From the NCBI GenBank assembly GCA_040255445.1, contig JBDZUZ010000004.1:1-63219 (forward strand): a stretch of DNA of 63,219 nucleotides, in the 5' to 3' direction. A program made the translations under genes and the position numbers. The notes under the pieces are model-generated. The model was not told the origin of the DNA, did not search any database, and worked only from the letters and a program-made list of their open reading frames with translations. Below are positions 61,089-63,219 of this stretch, piece by piece (positions within the stretch are counted from its first letter, which is position 1; every line of letters starts with the position of its first letter). Source of the stretch: JBDZUZ01 sp040255445 (GTDB lineage: Bacteria > Planctomycetota > Phycisphaerae > Phycisphaerales > UBA1924).

Positions 61089-63164
61089 TCACCGCACATC
61101 CATCAGACCAGCCCCTTCCATCGCCGTGCGCAACCTCTGCGCGTATGAGCCGCCACCCAGACCCCGCGGGGCCGTGAACGCCAGCCGGAATCCGACATCC
61201 GCGAAGCCGTTGGAAGCGCGGGCCAGGGACACCGGATACGCCGTCATTGGATCGACCGCGGGCGGAGAAATGGCCGATCCGCCCACAACCGCAACCCCGG
61301 CCGCGGCAAGCGCGGCCTCGATCGCGGCCGGGGTCGCTGTCGCGACCGCCGGTGGCTCAGCCGCCACGATCACGAACTCGGCCGCGTTCCCGATCAGGTG
61401 CCGGAACGCACCCTGCTGGCCCGAAGCCCCCGCGAACCACGGCGAGCCGTCATCGCCTTCGACCGCCAGGGCGTTGTCCTGATGGGATGGAACCCGCTCG
61501 GCGCCTTCGGGCCAGAACACCCCGGCCCCCGGCCAGTCGGGCTGCTGGGCCACGAGCGAGGCCTGAACATGCCCGAACACCCGGCCCCAGGACGCGTCCC
61601 GACGGTTGGCGCCGCTTGGATCCGACGCCTGGGCGGACCGCCGCCACTCTGCCTCGGTCGGCAAGCGGCAGCCCGCCGCGCGAGCGAGGTAGGCCGCGGC
61701 AACCGGCGAGATCCAGGTCACCGGATCCGCATCGCTGGGCGAAGCCACCTGCATCCCCGCCGGGTAGTAACTGCGGCCGTCCATCTGCGGTCGGCGGCGG
61801 AGCCACCCGTTGCTGGCCGCATCGGCTCGCGCCGGAGTGAGCAACTCACCAGGGCGCCGGCTCCAATCCCAGGCGCGGACGCCCGAGCGCGGGTCCGTCA
61901 GTCCCAGCGAGAAATCGACCATGAGGGGTCGGATCGCTTCGGCCACGCCGGCATCGGCGGCCATTGCGTTGAAGAGCGCGATCGAGACCTCGCCCACCGA
62001 GACGAAAGTCACCATCTCCGCCGCACCGGTCTCGGGCTGCGGCGCTCGGCGGAATGTCAGAGCCGGCCCGCCCGCCCGGCGGTAGGTCACAAGTGCTCCG
62101 TCCTCGGCGACCTCGGCCGCCCAGCCGAGCTTCGCCGGTCCGAGGCCGGAGAGATCAGCGCGGCCGGCATCGGATTGAGCATCGGCCGCGACGCTGACCA
62201 AGCCCGCGGCCGCGGGCGCGGCCGTCATGTCCGGGCTGATGGCGCGAACGGTCAGCAGGAAGTTCGATGCGGCGGCCCGCGCCGCGTCATCGCGCTCGCG
62301 CTCGGGCTTGGTGAAGGCTTGCTCGACCTCCCGCTGCAAGGCCAGGCGGGCGATGTTGTACCGCACCCGACCCGGAAGCCGCTGCAGCGCGGTCTCCGGG
62401 ACACCCATCCGTGAACGCTCACGCTGCAACGCCGCGATGCCTTCCTCGGTCCCGCCCGCGGCGGAGGAGAATGTCAGCCACATCCGCTCGGCGTCCGCCG
62501 CAACGACGTCCTCGACCGCCTTTCGGCGTGCGGCATCGGGGATGCTCGCGACCGCCGCGGCGACCGGCCCGATCCGCAGTTCGGTTGCTTTGCCCAATGA
62601 TTCGATCGTGCCCGGCCAGCCGAGCGACGCGAGGCGCGCCCAGGCCGCCAGCACCTCGGTGGCGCCGCGGCCAGAGGCCTCGAGCGCCGAGCGGTCCGCC
62701 GCGGCGATCACCGCGGCAACATCATCCATCGCGGCGATCCTGCGAACGGAGTCGACCCGCCGGACCAGCGGCTGCACCGCCAAAGCCGCCGATCCTGCCG
62801 GAGCACTTTCGAGCCCCGCGAGGAGCTCATCAACGGAAGCGCCGTCGCTCCCACGCTCACCCGGCAGGTACCCATCGCGAAGGAGCCGCTCGGTCCGCAG
62901 CCCGCGCTCCACAACGCCCGCGGCATCGCCGACCCACTGGCGGTACGCCGACGCGGCGGTCCGGGCCTGCTCAATATCACCCGCGGCGATCGCCGCGGAC
63001 ACCGCGCGGATCGCGGCCTCGCGCCGGACCGAAGCCGCGCTCTGGAGTGCGCCCGAATCGAGGGTCGATTCTTCGGGGATCGCCGGGGGGCGCTCGGAAA
63101 GTTCGACATCGGCCTGCTTCACGACCGCTTCGAGCGCATTGGTGGCATTCTGCGCCGACTGCAT
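61089..63164 (-). CDS. FGE/SUMF1-domain protein, N-terminus at window edge
   Basis: A 691-residue readable protein. The C-terminal ~300 residues match the formylglycine-generating-enzyme-like (SUMF1) fold: YLARAAGCRLPTEAEWRRSA, HLIGNAAEFVIV and DVGFRLAF. Enzyme cysteines are not clearly conserved, so it may be a binding or structural member. The N-terminal ~380 residues are helical (Ala/Arg/Glu-rich) and unrecognised. Coding-like residues (RAFEGRLRQIDPTAG) continue upstream of ATG 63164 to a TAG at 63210-63212, so the true start probably lies outside the window. It may belong to the same export operon as the tpsB/tpsA pair. Confidence 0.75.
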   Translation of the reverse strand: MQSAQNATNALEAVVKQADVELSERPPAIPEESTLDSGALQSAASVRREAAIRAVSAAIAAGDIEQARTAASAYRQWVGDAAGVVERGLRTERLLRDGYLPGERGSDGASVDELLAGLESAPAGSAALAVQPLVRRVDSVRRIAAMDDVAAVIAAADRSALEASGRGATEVLAAWARLASLGWPGTIESLGKATELRIGPVAAAVASIPDAARRKAVEDVVAADAERMWLTFSSAAGGTEEGIAALQRERSRMGVPETALQRLPGRVRYNIARLALQREVEQAFTKPERERDDAARAAASNFLLTVRAISPDMTAAPAAAGLVSVAADAQSDAGRADLSGLGPAKLGWAAEVAEDGALVTYRRAGGPALTFRRAPQPETGAAEMVTFVSVGEVSIALFNAMAADAGVAEAIRPLMVDFSLGLTDPRSGVRAWDWSRRPGELLTPARADAASNGWLRRRPQMDGRSYYPAGMQVASPSDADPVTWISPVAAAYLARAAGCRLPTEAEWRRSAQASDPSGANRRDASWGRVFGHVQASLVAQQPDWPGAGVFWPEGAERVPSHQDNALAVEGDDGSPWFAGASGQQGAFRHLIGNAAEFVIVAAEPPAVATATPAAIEAALAAAGVAVVGGSAISPPAVDPMTAYPVSLARASNGFADVGFRLAFTAPRGLGGGSYAQRLRTAMEGAGLMDVR

Positions 63165-63219
63165 GCCCGCGGTCGGGTCGATCTGCCGCAGCCGCCCCTC
63201 GAAGGCCCGCTACAACTCG

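Overview
The window is a GC-rich stretch with 46 recognisable protein-coding genes and no rRNA, tRNA, CRISPR array or insertion sequence that I could find. The gene content points to a Planctomycetota bacterium, most likely of the Phycisphaerae type. This is an inference from four paralogous membrane proteins with an N-terminal zinc ribbon, a giant two-partner-secretion exoprotein, an FGE/SUMF1-like protein, an expansion of outer-membrane lipoproteins, and short tandem heptamer repeats between genes. The first ~75 bases are nearly pure G and the last bases carry an in-frame stop, so both edges look like low-quality contig ends.

Layout. (1) 59-6362, plus strand: a MoxR-ATPase/VWA chaperone-like operon (DUF5691, MoxR AAA+, DUF5682, VWA; related to E. 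coli yehL-yehM-yehP) with a four-helix-bundle (23S rRNA IVP family) gene inserted in the middle. (2) 6407-17150: two pairs of zinc-ribbon membrane paralogues, a SulP anion transporter with STAS domain, a proline-rich membrane protein, a PD40 beta-propeller lipoprotein, an exported methyltransferase-fold protein with a His/Asp-rich tail, and a diacylglycerol/lipid kinase. (3) 17171-17457: a duplicated pair of perfect palindromes. (4) 17474-19774, minus strand: a MarR-DoxX-pirin-SnoaL cluster, divergent from ogt and an SMI1/KNR4 gene. (5) 20951-22677, minus strand: purE-purK. (6) 22758-28004, minus strand: an envelope operon with two LpoB-like lipoproteins, a COG3014 lipoprotein, a YcfL lipoprotein and a 566-residue exported protein.

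(7) 28236-48771, minus strand: a type VI secretion cluster in the order tssA, tssB, tssC, hcp, tagJ, tssE, tssF, tssG, clpV, an M15-peptidase-like protein, vgrG, PAAR, an Ig-like adaptor, a LysM/peptidoglycan-binding protein, a metzincin-like protease and a 490-residue protein. The sheath, tube, most baseplate parts and spike are present. No gene for TssJ, TssK, TssL or TssM is seen here. tssF is interrupted by a single in-frame TAG. Candidate effectors (a peptidoglycan peptidase and a metalloprotease) ride with the spike genes. (8) 48855-63164, minus strand: a 3266-residue filamentous-haemagglutinin-like exoprotein, its FhaC/ShlB transporter, and an FGE-like protein that runs to the window edge.

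Taken together, the right half of the window is a surface and contact-interaction region: a contact-dependent injection machine with unusual protease cargo directly downstream of a giant secreted adhesin. No gene in the window ends in TAG (32 TGA, 14 TAA), while two coding frames appear to be broken by TAG.
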